A DNA stretch of 64,000 nt, taken from contig WION01000181.1 of assembly GCA_015039365.1 (NCBI GenBank), forward strand, positions 1 to 64,000. The letters are read 5' to 3'. The notes beneath the pieces are model-generated. The model saw nothing but the letters and a program-made list of their open reading frames with translations, searched no databases and was not told the origin of the DNA. A program made the position numbers and the translations under genes. This document shows, in pieces, positions 33,669-45,610 of the stretch (its first letter is position 1; each line of letters opens with the position of its first letter). The DNA comes from Amanita rubescens (taxonomy: Eukaryota > Basidiomycota > Agaricomycetes > Agaricales > Amanitaceae).

Positions 33669-34899
33669 ATGACAGTCACTGCTAAAGTGTTCTCGCTGCA
33701 TGGAGAAGGGTTAAAGCTTGACACAAGGGCGGATATCGAGCCGCATCTGCGTGGAGTAGATCCTACCAAAATCGAAGAAATACATTTTGGTGGCAACACA
33801 CTTGGAGTCGAAGCCGCCGAGGCACTTGCCGAGTTTCTGAAAAAGACGGAGGTGTTGAAGGTGTGTAACTCAACAAGTCTCTATTACTGCATGCTTACTC
33901 ATCTAGTTCCGTTGATAGATCGCAGATTTCGCCGATATCTTCACGGGTCGCCTAATAAGCGAAATCCCGCTCGCGTTGACCGCAATATGCGATGCGCTAA
34001 AAGACAAGCAATCACTTGTTGAGCTCAACTTGAGTGATAACGCATTTGGCGGACGATCGGTCGAACCTATTGTACCGTTCCTGACGAACAATCGCAGCTT
34101 CCAGGTATTAAAGCTCAACAATAATGGACTTGGACCCGCAGGCGGAGATGTCATTGCAAATGCTCTTCTAGAGTCTGCGAGGTTGAGCAAAGCAGCGGGA
34201 CAGAAGTCAAACCTGAAGACTGTTATCTGCGGTCGGAATCGGCTGGAGGATGGATCAGCGCCAGCATGGGCAGAGGCATTCGCTGCTCATGGGACTCTGG
34301 AAGAGGTTCGCATGCCACAGAATGGCATTAGGATGGACGGTATCATATCCCTTGCTCGTGGACTGGCGCAATGCCGCAATTTGCGATATTTGGACCTACA
34401 GGATAACACATTCACTTCAGACGGTGTCCTATCTGGGATCAATGCATGGGCAGAAGCTCTTCCATTGTGGTCAGAGCTCTCCACGTTAAACCTGTCGGAC
34501 TGTGTTCTATCAACGGATGGGGAGATTCCGGAACTCGTGACAGTTATCGCGAAGGGCTCGAATCCCAAAATCCACACGTTACAGCTACAGAACAACAATC
34601 TCGACACGGAAACCTTCAAGCTACTAGTGACCTCTATCTCTACATCGTTGTCGAGTCTTATGAGGTTAGAGTTGCAATGGAACGAGATTGAGGACGATGA
34701 TGAAGATCTGGAAAACATCGCTTTGTCATTGAAACAACGTGGCGGAAAGCTCTACGCAACAGATGAAGAGGAGGAGGAGGAGGAGGAGGAGGAAGAACAA
34801 CAAGAACAAGAACCGGAGGAAGTAAAGGAAGAGAAAGTAGTTCATGATGAGACTGGAGACGATCTCGCAAATCTCATGAATAATGTCAGCATTGGTTAG
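33669..34899 (+). CDS. Ran GTPase-activating protein (RanGAP/Rna1)
   Basis: Cytosolic activator of Ran GTP hydrolysis, needed for nuclear transport. Exons 33669-33860 and 33919-34899, one 58-bp intron. Begins MTVTAKVFSLHGEGLKLDT, then leucine-rich repeats throughout (LVELNLSDNAFGGR, VLKLNNNGLGPAG, LRYLDLQDNTF, LQLQNNNLD). NNNGLGPAG and the CGRNRLEDGSAP segment are characteristic of the family. It ends in an acidic tail with a run of ten Glu (near 34770-34798) and a short C-terminus, as in yeast Rna1. About 390 residues, normal length. No SUMO-binding C-terminal domain, as expected in fungi. Confidence 0.93.
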
Positions 34900-34988
34900 A
34901 ACCATTGACAGTTCACTGGATTTCCCGCATGTAAATATTGTACGGTATACCCAGGTAGAGACTCATGTTGTACAACTTGTATGGTAAC

Positions 34989-35612
34989 CTAGGAACGGAT
35001 CTTACATACGATCCAACGCCCTTCTACGCCTTCCTTGGCTCTTACGGTCCCGAGGGAGCTCTGTTGATCCAGAAATTGCTCCAGAGGAATAGTGAATGAT
35101 TCGGAGATTGTGGACTTCAAGCAAAGTGAACGTTCAAGCCAGTTGCGAGTATCCATAGAACCGACATGACAAGCCAGTTCACGGTAAGCGGATCGCATGA
35201 CGGTCCAGGCGGTTTCTCTGGCTTTAGCCCGTAAATTATCCACAGCCACCAAGACGGCCAGGGATCCTAGATGTTTTGATAGCCCTGGCTCCTCTTCTTG
35301 GAGGCACAAAGCACGTAGGATCGTCGACCGCCGAGTTTCTCTTTCAAACACGGCATACTGCCGCTTTCGAAGACAAGAGGCTAAAGAGGTTAGCCACTTT
35401 CTTGCTTTCGAATCTTTTGGAAATAGCTGATGAGGAATGGAGTCCAGGTGCTGGTGGAAGAGCCCCTGAGACGGATATTGGGCAAGTAAATGGTGCAGCG
35501 ACGAAGCGAGTATTGCGGATATCACGTATTGGCTATGTTCAGAGCATGAAAGATATAGATTTGGAACGAGGTGCGGTATTATGACAGACGCATGGCGCGG
35601 TGATTCGAACAT
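34989..35612 (-). CDS. SAC3/GANP-like protein
   Basis: An intact frame convergent with RanGAP (90 bp apart). The first ATG is at 35612 (MFESPRHASV). The frame is open a few codons further upstream, so an additional 5' exon is possible. The helical part ARKWLTSLASCLRKRQYAVFE and LRAKARETAWTVMRSAYREL, followed by LERSLCLKSTISESFTIPLEQF, resembles the end of SAC3/GANP/THP3 domains, which act in mRNA export or proteasome-linked complexes. It is short for a SAC3 protein (about 207 residues). Other PCI-like helical proteins remain possible. Confidence 0.5.
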   Translation of the reverse strand: MFESPRHASVIIPHLVPNLYLSCSEHSQYVISAILASSLHHLLAQYPSQGLFHQHLDSIPHQLFPKDSKARKWLTSLASCLRKRQYAVFERETRRSTILRALCLQEEEPGLSKHLGSLAVLVAVDNLRAKARETAWTVMRSAYRELACHVGSMDTRNWLERSLCLKSTISESFTIPLEQFLDQQSSLGTVRAKEGVEGRWIVCKIRS

Positions 35613-36432
35613 AATGGCCAAGAAGAGTGAAGTTTCGTAGACTTGGAAATGAAATTATTTAGAACAACGGGTCAGTACAAGTGGAGATTACGCACCATCT
35701 AATGCGAACTGGTCTTGACGCCTTGCTGAAGATATGCCTTCCCTCAGTTTGCCTGAACAGAGTCAATACCCGCAAGCCACAGCTGATGACGATTTCTAGA
35801 TGAAACTAACGGAATAAAATCAAAACATTCTCTTGTGCTTCAACGCGATGCACTCGTTCCGCGTCTGATTCTATTATGCGACGATGGTACTTTTGTAGAA
35901 CATCGTCCATCTAGCGATTCCTCGTTATCAGCACTCATGTTTGCGGAGTATATTCTCAGTCTGACCTTTCCATTGATGAATTCCCTGTACTCTTCTTGTA
36001 CTTTATTATCTTTCAATCTGAACTTCTATGCTCTATCATAACACAGTAAGTAGTGGAACAAAGGTATAACTCACGTATCTCCATCTTTCTCCAATCCACT
36101 ACTTCGGCTCACCGACGCTACGAGATCCATCCGCCTTCCCCGTGATCGACCTAATTCGTTCGTCACCGAGCTCCCCAGTCCCCCCGCCCCGTGGGGTGGA
36201 CCTACAGCTTTGTGCTGTGCTGCTCTCCTAGAACCTCTTGAGGTCATATATGGACGGATTCTTGAATCGGCGTATCGCGAGTGCCGACGTGATGCCGACG
36301 TTTATCTGAATCTCCGACGATGTGCCGAGCGGTGCTTCTATCGGCGCACGTTCATGCTGTTCAGAGAACAGGCGATGAGGTGACCCCTTGGTTAACGTTT
36401 CATCATCAGGCTTGGGGTACTACGTGTCCATC
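35613..36432. other. intergenic with one exon-like stretch
   Basis: Mostly non-coding. A 150-bp open stretch at about 36235-36381 (plus) reads VIYGRILESAYREC, then FYRRTFMLFREQAMR, and ends at a stop. It looks coding but could not be joined to the DUF3605 gene because the only fitting intron would be 30 nt. It may be a separate small gene or a relic. Confidence 0.35.
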
Positions 36433-37491
36433 ATGACTGTCGTGAAGAACTCACTCAACCCAGACGATGTAGTACCTCTTCGAGAAGGACCCCCAACTAA
36501 GGAAGAGCTGCTCGCCCACTATTCCGCCAAATTCACCTGGACGCAGCTCAAAACTTTCATTAATTCTGGGTATTGATGTACCCTTCTGCGGCTCTTATCG
36601 CGTGCTAATTGTACAGTGATTTGGGTTTATTGAAGCGGGATAAGAAACTTCAGGCGAGGTATATCAAGTTCAACGACGAGGTTATCAAGCCGAAATTTGG
36701 GAGCATATGTGCGTATTCATGAAATGATGTATCACGTCGGTCTAATTATCCTCTCCTCTAAATTTTAGCTAATTATCTGCTAAATCATCGCCTGCAATGG
36801 GGAAAACCAGATACACTCTCCTTGCTGTCGCCTGATTATGCTCCTAACATAGATTTCCATTACGGAAACAACCATGATAACGTCCTGTCGACGAAGGGAA
36901 CCCCGCCTCTCCCTCCTAATGCGCCAAGATTCTTCACTGCCGACATATCTCCAGAGTACTTAAGCGTCATTCGCAATGATTGGCCATACTCAGGTGCGAA
37001 AACACTGACGGATTTCAGCGATCCCGCTGTCTAATAAAAAATCATTTGTAGTTCCTTCTGAAGTTGAGCATAGCCTGATCTGGTCTCGCGTCCCATTTTT
37101 CTGCCTAGACATCATTCCAGACAGTGTTAGAGAGCGTATAGGGTACTACGGCCTGTGGGGTTTCACTGGAAGCGTTGAACCTCCTCCATCTCCCTCCTCT
37201 CTGCCCGATTGTATAGGTGCTCTTTCCGAATGGGGCGTGACCCTTGACAAGTTGAAAATACCTCCGACATGTAATAGCGAAGAGGAAGCTCTGCTTGAAC
37301 AGATAGGCAGTGAAGTTGAGATTTTTGTTATTAGCAAGTGGTCCGATGACGAATGGGAAACGACATGGTTTATCAATCCACCTGTAAGAACATATTAATC
37401 ATCTGATGCTTTTTCTGACAAGTTACAGAGATTGCAAAGTGTACCCGAATTATCACATATTCACGTCTTCGCTCGGAGAAGGAGTCATTAG
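36433..37491 (+). CDS. DUF3605 family protein
   Basis: Function unknown; the family is common in fungi. Exons 36433-36569, 36617-36708, 36769-36993, 37052-37383 and 37429-37491. Introns of 45-60 bp all restore frame. Starts MTVVKNSLNPDD. Family landmarks: ANYLLNHRLQWG-like segment, IRNDWPYSVPSEVEHSLIWSR, IGYYGLWGFTG, LSEWGVTLDKL, WETTWFINPPRLQSVPEL and SHIHVFARRR at the end. Start chosen at the first ATG after the last in-frame stop. The frame is open a little further upstream (GLGYYVSI), so a 5' exon cannot be excluded. Confidence 0.8.
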
Positions 37492-38306
37492 AGTCTTAGA
37501 TGCGGCGAACTCGAACTTAGAATTTAGACTGTGGCCTCCGTTTTCAACGTACTTGTAGGTAGAAGTTTGTGCCGAGTTACCCTCGAGCCCAGTGGTTTCC
37601 CTAGCTATTTTGTAGCGTTGATAAGATCCAAGAACACTAATTCTGTTATGATTTAGACGTGGAAAGGGGGGCGTGAGCTATGGTGGGCCAACTACTCTCA
37701 TGCCTATCCACACTCAATTGTATCTTCCTTGGGGACATTTCTCTCAAACAGCCTACCTGTACTTATTGACGCGTCAGCAACATTTAACGACCTCAGGAGT
37801 CTAATTTTCCCATCTGATATGATGAAACGGTCCCACTGCAGACAAAGCTTTTCGAGCTCCATATATATATTTATTACGGACGATAAACTTGTGGAAAGTT
37901 TTTCACAAGCGATCAAATCCGCAAGGTCTCCGTCCCCGATTCTGACTATACGTTCATGGCGATATTCGAAAGCCGAATATTCTTGTTTCGAATTTGAACA
38001 ACACCGATTTCAGACTGTTTAGGGCGGCACGGAACTGCGCGTTATCCTTCTATGATGAATTCGGAGATTCCGTGGCCAGAGGGTGTGGACCTGCATGCGC
38101 TCATTGAATTTGATCTCGGATTCGTGATGACACGTTCCTTGTGAATGGATTTGATTATGTTAAAAACCGCTGTTCGATACATAGTAAGGAATAACACGAC
38201 CGCTTGTTATTGCGTGATGCCGTTTAGACTGCGACAATCCCTATATTATACATCCACTACCAAGATATACATAGTCCTACAACACATACAGTACAACCCA
38301 GGTGAA
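37492..38306. other. intergenic between convergent genes
   Basis: 3' flanks of DUF3605 and AMP deaminase. No recognisable gene. An AT repeat (ATATATATATTTATTA) is near 37861. Confidence 0.5.
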
Positions 38307-41149
38307 TTAATGTCCAGTCGTCCCTTTAGCCGCCGTCCCATCCAAAACAATAACTCCATCCTCTATATACGAATCCATGTTCTCAAATATCTCTTTTCGC
38401 TTTCCACGGATCAACTCCAGCTCCGCTAGCAATGTCTGGTATCTGTACTCTAACCGTATATTTGGCACGTTCGTCTGTCGTCAATAATACATGGTTCGTC
38501 AGAAGCGGATAATGCTGGCCAAGATAAGATGTACCTTGTTAATGTCATTCCCAGCCGCACCGGGGAGATACCACTCTTGACCTAACCAATGGCGCTTGAT
38601 TTCCATTTCAAAACCACTCTGAATAACCGAATTTCGTGCCAATTCGGCCAACGAGCTTTGCGGCATTTTATAAATCTGGAATTGAAACCGTCGGTTGTGG
38701 TTCTTGTGCGTAGGGAATGTACGTACGTGCGCAGCCACACTGTACTCTTCGAGTAGCGGTTCCTACGAAACAGTCAGGTTTGTTTCACATGTGCCGTCAA
38801 ACGGCCCACCTTTGTAAAATGGAACTGCAGAGGATCATCAGTACTCAAGCTCACATTTAACCCAGTTTTGAAAAAGTCCGGTAGTGGGTTTCGTTCATAG
38901 GTCAAAAATAGCGCATTGTTACTCAATGGGCTCATAGCAACTCCAATCTGTTTGAGATAAAAGAGATATTGCAGTGCCGGAACCTTTCGTAGGAGGATTC
39001 CGTGCGAAATAGAATGTGACGTTAAAAAAGCAGAAGTCAGATGGTCAGTATCGCCGGCTTCTCCGCAATGAGGTCGGAGAACAAAAGTATCTGTCAAGCT
39101 AATTAGCGACAATCATGAAGGGGACCTAGAAACGTACTAAATCCTCGTAGTCGTCTCCAGTTGTTCAGGCTTGCCATGTTTGCAAACATGTAATAAATCC
39201 TTTGATCTATCAATATGGCATATCGCCTCATAAGCTTTTTGCCTCACCAATACGCGTACGGAGGAGATTGTTTCGTATCCCATAGGCGCGGATGAGGATA
39301 CTTTTTATAAATGCGCCTCTCTGGCTTGGATTCATCGTCAACGCTGTCGAACCCCACGACCCTCTGCAAAAAGATGTGTAATTCAGGATGGCTCGTCGGA
39401 TCCTGAGTGACTTCAAATAGTGGGCGAAACAAGTCTGAAAAGTGCTTAGCTGACGTTTGACGAGAAATGTTCTTTACGTACTGACGAGAATGTCTTCAAA
39501 ATTCCGTATAGAATTGTTGGCCTTGTACACCTCGTACAGGCGCGGAACCTGGATCAACCAGCGAACATTGTGCGAGTAGATCTTGTTGTTGACAATCCAT
39601 TTTGCGAGCTTGTCCCATTCACTTGCAGATCGTCCGTAGATACTTATACGCCATTCGCAGTTCTAAAACGTAAATGATTACGCGTGAGAAACGTAAACGG
39701 GCAAACTCACTTGATATTTACTCTGTTCTAAATCTGTCATGACCTCTAACATGTTATAGAGTTATAAATAGTTAGGCTTCACAATTGTTCGGATCTCACC
39801 TCGAGTAAGCTCTGCTAGGTAACTGCCCTCAATGTAGTTGTCGGTCTTGAGAAATATCTCGCGGAGTCTAGACTCGCCAATAGGATTGTACTTGAGATTG
39901 AACTTGTCAAAACGGTGGAATGAATCTTGGTGAGCATGCATGTCTAGGGTATCTATTGAAAGGTCGTATGCCGTAAGTTTGAGAGATTCAAAGACTTGTC
40001 GAAGCGTAAGTTCTTGGCCATCTCTAAAGATTACAACGTCCTATTGGGCTAGATCATGGATTGAGAAAAGGGTGTGTATTTTAAGCTCACGTCGGGACTT
40101 TTCTTCATTTTGGACTTGATGAAACGTAAAAGATGCTTCTGATTCATGCTGCTGGAGTGGTGTACATGGGTATCGACCTTTCGGACGTTGTAAAAGTCTC
40201 TATTAGATAATCAGCCGACTATATGCATCGGCGGTGCGCAGCAAACCTGTGTGGGACGCTCTAAGAGTAGCGTTGGAGCATTATATTTAAGCAACGATAG
40301 CCTCAGCTCACCTTCATTGCAGCCATTTCCTTGTATTCATTGAGCAGCGTGTACATTGTAAATTTGCTGTCAAGATACTTGAGCCGCCTATATGCGAAGC
40401 TTTTGGCCGGACCAACTGTAACGGCACCTAAGACATAGTCGAGGTCGACGAAAAACTCTCGAATGTCAGGGATATCGAATGCCGGGTGGGGATCTCCTTC
40501 AAGTTGAGATTCGTCGTACACTTGATATACGCCCTTTTCGTCAAGCTTGAAAGTCCATGTATGCGGGCCTGGAATTTCGCATTCTTCATATTGGAACCCC
40601 TCATCTCCCTTGACGTGAGAACGTTCTGAGCTAACAACTTCTGTTTCTGTCAAGTGCCAGTGAGGGGGAGGCGGTTTTGGGTATATTTTCCAAGGCTTGA
40701 AGGAGTGAGCTGGCGGAGTATTTTTTGAAAAGTCGACGTCCGGGCGGACACCTGAGACATCAGCAAGGTCCTCCGATATGCCCTGAAAGTGATCTCCGTA
40801 ATCCTTTGGATTGTCTCCAATGCGCTGTATTGACTTGCGCATATACTTATCGCGCAGATCGAGACATCGCCTAAATGATTCAAAAATCTGAGAATGGTCT
40901 GAGTCTGTAATGGATATGTGCGATTGCTGTGTCGCATGATCTTCCTCCTCCTCTGACGAGGAAAGAACACCTTGGCTGCTCACTGCCAGTGGGGCTGCGT
41001 CCTTGGACGCATCTGAAGCCCTACGTTGAGCAAGGAGTTTCTCGCCGATCTGACAGGAAGTTTGCATATCGAGAACTAAGGAAGGGGTGAGAACGTACGT
41101 GTTGTAATTCTCGTTCTTGCGTATAGCCGAAGAAAGCGTCCCTGGACAT
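38307..41149 (-). CDS. AMD1: AMP deaminase
   Basis: Cytosolic purine-salvage enzyme converting AMP to IMP and ammonia. First exon [17 protein letters not shown] (from 41149), last residues [12 protein letters not shown]. About ten introns. Visible parts: a regulatory N-terminal region with [13 protein letters not shown]; the metal-binding [18 protein letters not shown] (H-x-H); [43 protein letters not shown]; and the signature [17 protein letters not shown]. End [21 protein letters not shown] is also typical. The sequence is complete and splices in frame in the segments checked. Head to head with the AMPK beta gene. Confidence 0.92.
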
Positions 41150-41200
41150 GGCGGGGTTGTGGCAAACAGAGAGCAACAGAGCGCTGAGGCAGAGACCGCC
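41150..41200. promoter_or_regulatory. 51-bp divergent interval between AMP deaminase and AMPK beta starts
   Basis: Only 51 bp separate the two ATGs (41149 minus, 41201 plus). Transcription start sites must therefore overlap or lie inside the opposite gene, implying a shared bidirectional promoter. No TATA box is visible. Confidence 0.6.
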
Positions 41201-43071
41201 ATGGGCAACTCCGCGTCGACGCCTGGCGCAACGCCGACTAAAGAGAGCAATAACGAAAGCACAGGACAACCTCACAAATCTCTACGAGTAAAGAAGAGGT
41301 CACTAGAATTACCAGATCTCGCGTCGCTCGCATTAACACCCGCCTCACCTTATGCACGCGCTCGTCATTCGACACCCCCCAAGTCAGCTTGCATTCCAAT
41401 CCCTCATGCCGTAAACAGCGGAGAGCCGCGCACAAGACCCCAAAATAACCTCTCTACAACTGAAATGCTCGTGTCCGAGCCCTCCACCCATATACCCTTC
41501 CCTCCTCCCTCAAGGGGTACAACCAACCCTCCTCTTCCAAATGGTTCCCACAACCACTATTTCAGAGGCGCTCAATCCCTCCGTGGTTATCGCACCCCTA
41601 GTAGAATGGCCCACCAGAGACTTCAGGAACTCTACAACCAATCCAATGATCTTCCTGTTCCTCCTCCTTCCTCTCTCAACTCCGATCCCCTGGATCCCTC
41701 TGCATCGCGATATCATACCTTCATCCCGGAGGTCGTTCACTCTTCTATCCCAATCGGCCTTCTTAAAGGTCCTACCACCGACGATCCCGCCTCCCCAAAG
41801 GCCTCTCTAGATGATAACGAACTTCAGCCCATCAAAATCACATGGCGCGGCGGTGGCAAGTCCGTCGTCCTCGCCCGTGCCGGCGATAATGGTTGGAAGG
41901 GTCGACAACTCATGGAACGAGAGTATGCCCTCCCCACTTATCCCTCTTACTGCCCACGATAAATCCCTGTTATAGATCTTCGACAGTCTATTCCAGCATC
42001 GTATGGCTTCCTCGAGGAACTCACCACTTCCGTTTCCTCGTCGACGACCAATGGCGCGTCGCAGACGATCTGCCAACCGCTGTCGATGATCAAGGCACAC
42101 TTGCCAATTACGTTGCCGTCCGCCTTTCCTATTCACCTCCCAAGCCATCAAACGCCATAGCTTCCTCGCTCACCCAGCGCCACATTCCCGGTCAGTCATT
42201 CTGGTCCGCGGCCTCTTCGGCAGATGGCGACGTCCCTGAGCCCCCGCGTCAACTCCATCATCATTCTTCTTCTCTCGGCCATCATGCCGTCTGGACTAGC
42301 GAAATCCCTCAAGAACTAATTGAGGCCGCCCGGGAAGAGGAGGCCTATCTTCAAGCATCTGCCGGTCAGTATGAAGCGAACAACTCCAAAGGAGGTGGAA
42401 CGACCTACGTAAGCGGGTTCGTACCGGCTCCCAACATCCCGCCCGCACCTGGTCTCCCACGTCATCTTGATAAGCTTATACTTAATACGAAAATGAGCAC
42501 TTCCTCGGCTGCCGCTACTCCCGGTAAGGGAAGCACATCCGGCAAGACAAAGGGAAAAGATAGAGAAAAGGGCGATAGGGAAGGTAGACGCCACAAGGAC
42601 GGCAAAGAGAGGGACAAGCGGATACCTCCGCCTGCTCCCCCTCCCAGTGAAGATGGAACCGGAAACGGATTTTTGGATCCTACTTTGCCCGAGCCTTCGC
42701 CTTCTTACACGCCCAACGCGAGCAATGGTGTGCTGACAACTGATGTCACTCTGACACCTGCAACTCCCGATCCTTCCATTGGGATCATTCTTCCGAGCTT
42801 GGCGTCAACACATTTGGACGCCCCAGCCCGGTCAAGGCCTATAGGCATTGACCCCTCAAATACACCTCCTCTGACGGACGATGCAAGCGTGCTCCCTGTG
42901 CCAAGCCATGTGGTGCTACACCACCTGTGCACGAGCGCCATTCGAAATGGAGTGCTTGCAGTGGCCAACACGATAAGATACAGAGGAAAGGCATGTCGCG
43001 TTCAATTTTGGTTTTATAGTTTACTAATAACGATACAGTATCTTACAACGGCTTATTATAAGCCAACGTAA
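41201..43071 (+). CDS. AMPK/SNF1 complex beta subunit (Gal83/Sip2-like)
   Basis: Scaffold subunit of the SNF1/AMPK energy-sensing kinase. Exons 41201-41922, 41976-42990 and 43039-43071. Starts MGNSAST, a good N-myristoylation signal. A Ser/Pro-rich region follows, then the glycogen-binding (CBM48/AMPK1) module: PIKITWRGGGKSVVLARAGDN GW, WLPRGTHHFRFLVDDQW, DLPTAVDDQGTLANYVAV. The ASC domain region has GLPRHLDKLILN and, at the end, PSHVVLHHLCTSAIRNGVLAV and RYRGK-YLTTAYYKPT. The last intron (42991-43038, 48 nt) uses a GC donor (AAAG/GCATGT…ACAG), has a CTAATAAC branch-like box, and contains no in-frame stop. Retention would insert 16 residues into the ASC domain. A long Lys/Gly/Ser-rich linker (about 42480-42650) lies before the ASC end. 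Confidence 0.9.
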
Positions 43072-45610
43072 CGTCAAAGGTGTTGTCATAGAGTTGATGC
43101 TATAGCATCATGCACGCGGAACACCATTTTCGCGATTTCATGGAAATCATCATCGGCATAATGTCTACATCTACGAGCCATGCGGGTACATCTTGTATTC
43201 TAATGCATCGATCCGCTTCTTTCCAGATCTGGAGCGCTTTATTTTGTCATAGTCAACGTCCAGGCAGGATCTATGGAAGTTTGACCTTTTTACTATGAAA
43301 ACTGCATTTTTCATTTCACCCGTATATTCTTTTTTCCCTCATCCGCACGCCATAAACACGATGAACTTTTTCCTATAGAATGTTGCTATCCATCTCCCAC
43401 CTTTTTGTCTCTTTCCTTGACGCCAATCATTCATCTCACTATACACTCCATGCCAACTTCAAGAAACAAATTTGTGCAATAGTTTAGAGAAAAAACTTAA
43501 AACTTGTCAATATGTTCAGGCTATCTTTCACATGTCAACGCGCGCGAACTCTATAGTATCAAACTTGCCAGAGGGGGATACGTCGTTCGCTACGAGGGGA
43601 CACGTCATTGTCGCGGAGATACCCGCATTGATCAACATCAATGACTGTGACAGCGGCGATTGCCATCTCGCGAGTCGCTAACCACAACTCGACTAGTGCT
43701 CTTGTAGGTCTCCTCGCGCCACCCACTTTGTGCCTATCACGAGCTCGAGCATCCTGATATGGTACCTCAAAGAAGTACCTGGACTCCAAATGAAATGACG
43801 CATGTATATATGTACGAACACAACGTCTTGGATGCGAAAACGTCGAACGACTAATAACGTCATAGGTACAGGATGATGACTCGGATAAATGCCATTCCCT
43901 GAGAAACCCTATCTTAGGGGGAACCGTAATTTCAATTTCCGTACCTTGCGTTTTGCTCACGGAAATTAAGCACAAGGGACGGATTAGGTAGGTGTGTGAT
44001 CTACATTTACCCACCAATAGATATGTGTTTGATATTGACCTTGGAGCCTTGGGTCTGCTAAGATTGTTACTAGAAAGATAAGCAGGCGTGTACACACGTG
44101 CGCACATAGCAAGAGTCCCAGAATGTGCCAAACGCGGGAATGCCGGTATCTTTATACATCCGGGTATGTAGCATTTTTGAACTTGACGGATGCAATTTAA
44201 AGATAACTATACTGACACTTGAATGAGAAGCCAGCTTTACCTTCGCTTCAGAATAGTAAGCTTTCTTGATAAGGTTCGTAAGATTTTGGGCGACCTCAGC
44301 GTTGTTCGCTGTCCCGTGATCATAACCGCCGCTGAGGACTGATGTCATATCTATGAACAGGGTAAGCTGGTAGTGGGAGTAAACTCTATCTGGAACGATC
44401 TGTCGATGACTGATGACTTAACAATCCAGAGTCGTGCGAATGTAGACATGTCGAGGGAACAACTACCACCTCTGTGCCTGCAGATTCCCCGTTTGTACAG
44501 CGCCGACGGGCTGAAGACGCCGGCGAACTGTAAATAAATCTTGGGTGATGTCCTGGCAAAGATCCTTTGGGTTTTCGGGGAGGCCTAGAGGCTCTCGTAG
44601 TTGCCCAAGATACCGCCAACCTTTGAAGACCAGCGAGCATATAACGATATTCTGGCGTCTTTGTTCTTCTAAAGGTTTCAAGCAAGTTTATTAAAAGCGG
44701 ATACTAAAAGGCGACTTCCCAAATCGGAGAGCAACTATGCGTTCAGCTGGCAAGCCCTCATGCTCTTCGCATTTGAATCGAGGTACAATGCGAGAGTAAT
44801 ATGCGCTGCGCCACTAATCCCAGAAACCCTGGATACGAGCATTCACGACGTCAGTGGGAAGTTATCGACGAATCGTATGTTTTCGTTTTCCGTTATCCGT
44901 ATACCATCCAGTGGTGTCTTTGCATCGGAATGTCGTTCAAGCCGATTAGTACTTGAATGACTGGACGAAACTCCAAAAGGTAGGCGGGAGCCCGAATTGC
45001 AAGAACATCAGAGGCAGGAGTCGGCCCGGTTACAGTATCAGAAGCAAGTTTCTGCTATCCCAAAACGGTGTTAAAATCTGATGCGACGTCCATTGGGTAC
45101 GTTCTGAATCGAAGGTAATTAATAGTTCTTTTTTTTTTCCAGGATGCATGTTATGCCGAGGGAGGAAAGCCTTGGTAATGTGCTGCTAAGAGCACAGTCC
45201 TACGATGCTTGGCTTTTGAATGTGATTACGATGGGTCACAAAAATAATGTGATCTGCACTGGCCTGTAGCACAGTCGCCACACCTGCCAGAAGTTTCCAC
45301 CCAGGCCCCATTAGCCGGTAGTAAGTTTGTATGGAGTCTAAGCGAAGTGCTGCAAACCCTCGGAACAAGATCGATTTGCAACTTGATGCAGTCAGCTGAG
45401 GTGGGTCAATTAAATAATTCATACCCAGACTGATCGCAGTCACAATAGTGTCAAGTGATCTCCGTTCGACTTTCCGCACAGCACCAGGACCGAGCATATT
45501 CAATTGCGAAGAATGAGTGCTTTAGCTGATCCATTTAGGGATGTAATTAGTTGGGAGGAGCTATATGTGCGCTGGTTCAGCATTTACCCACGTCTTTGAC
45601 CCATACCCCA
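43072..45610. other. 2.5-kb region, no gene assigned
   Basis: Possible minus-strand exons are seen (45186-45503 with ILFRGFAALRLDSIQTYYRL; 44200-44348 with GGYDHGTANNAEVAQNLTNL; 44386-44690), but I could not connect them into one frame or name a family. A 190-codon frame at 43559-44131 (minus) has no familiar motif and looks spurious. Confidence 0.4.

Noticed and set aside
36235..36381. 5' exon of the DUF3605 gene
   Set aside because: Joining it would need a 30-nt intron and a frame that does not match.
43559..44131. 190-codon open frame on the minus strand
   Set aside because: Biased, motif-free composition and no splice partners; probably chance.
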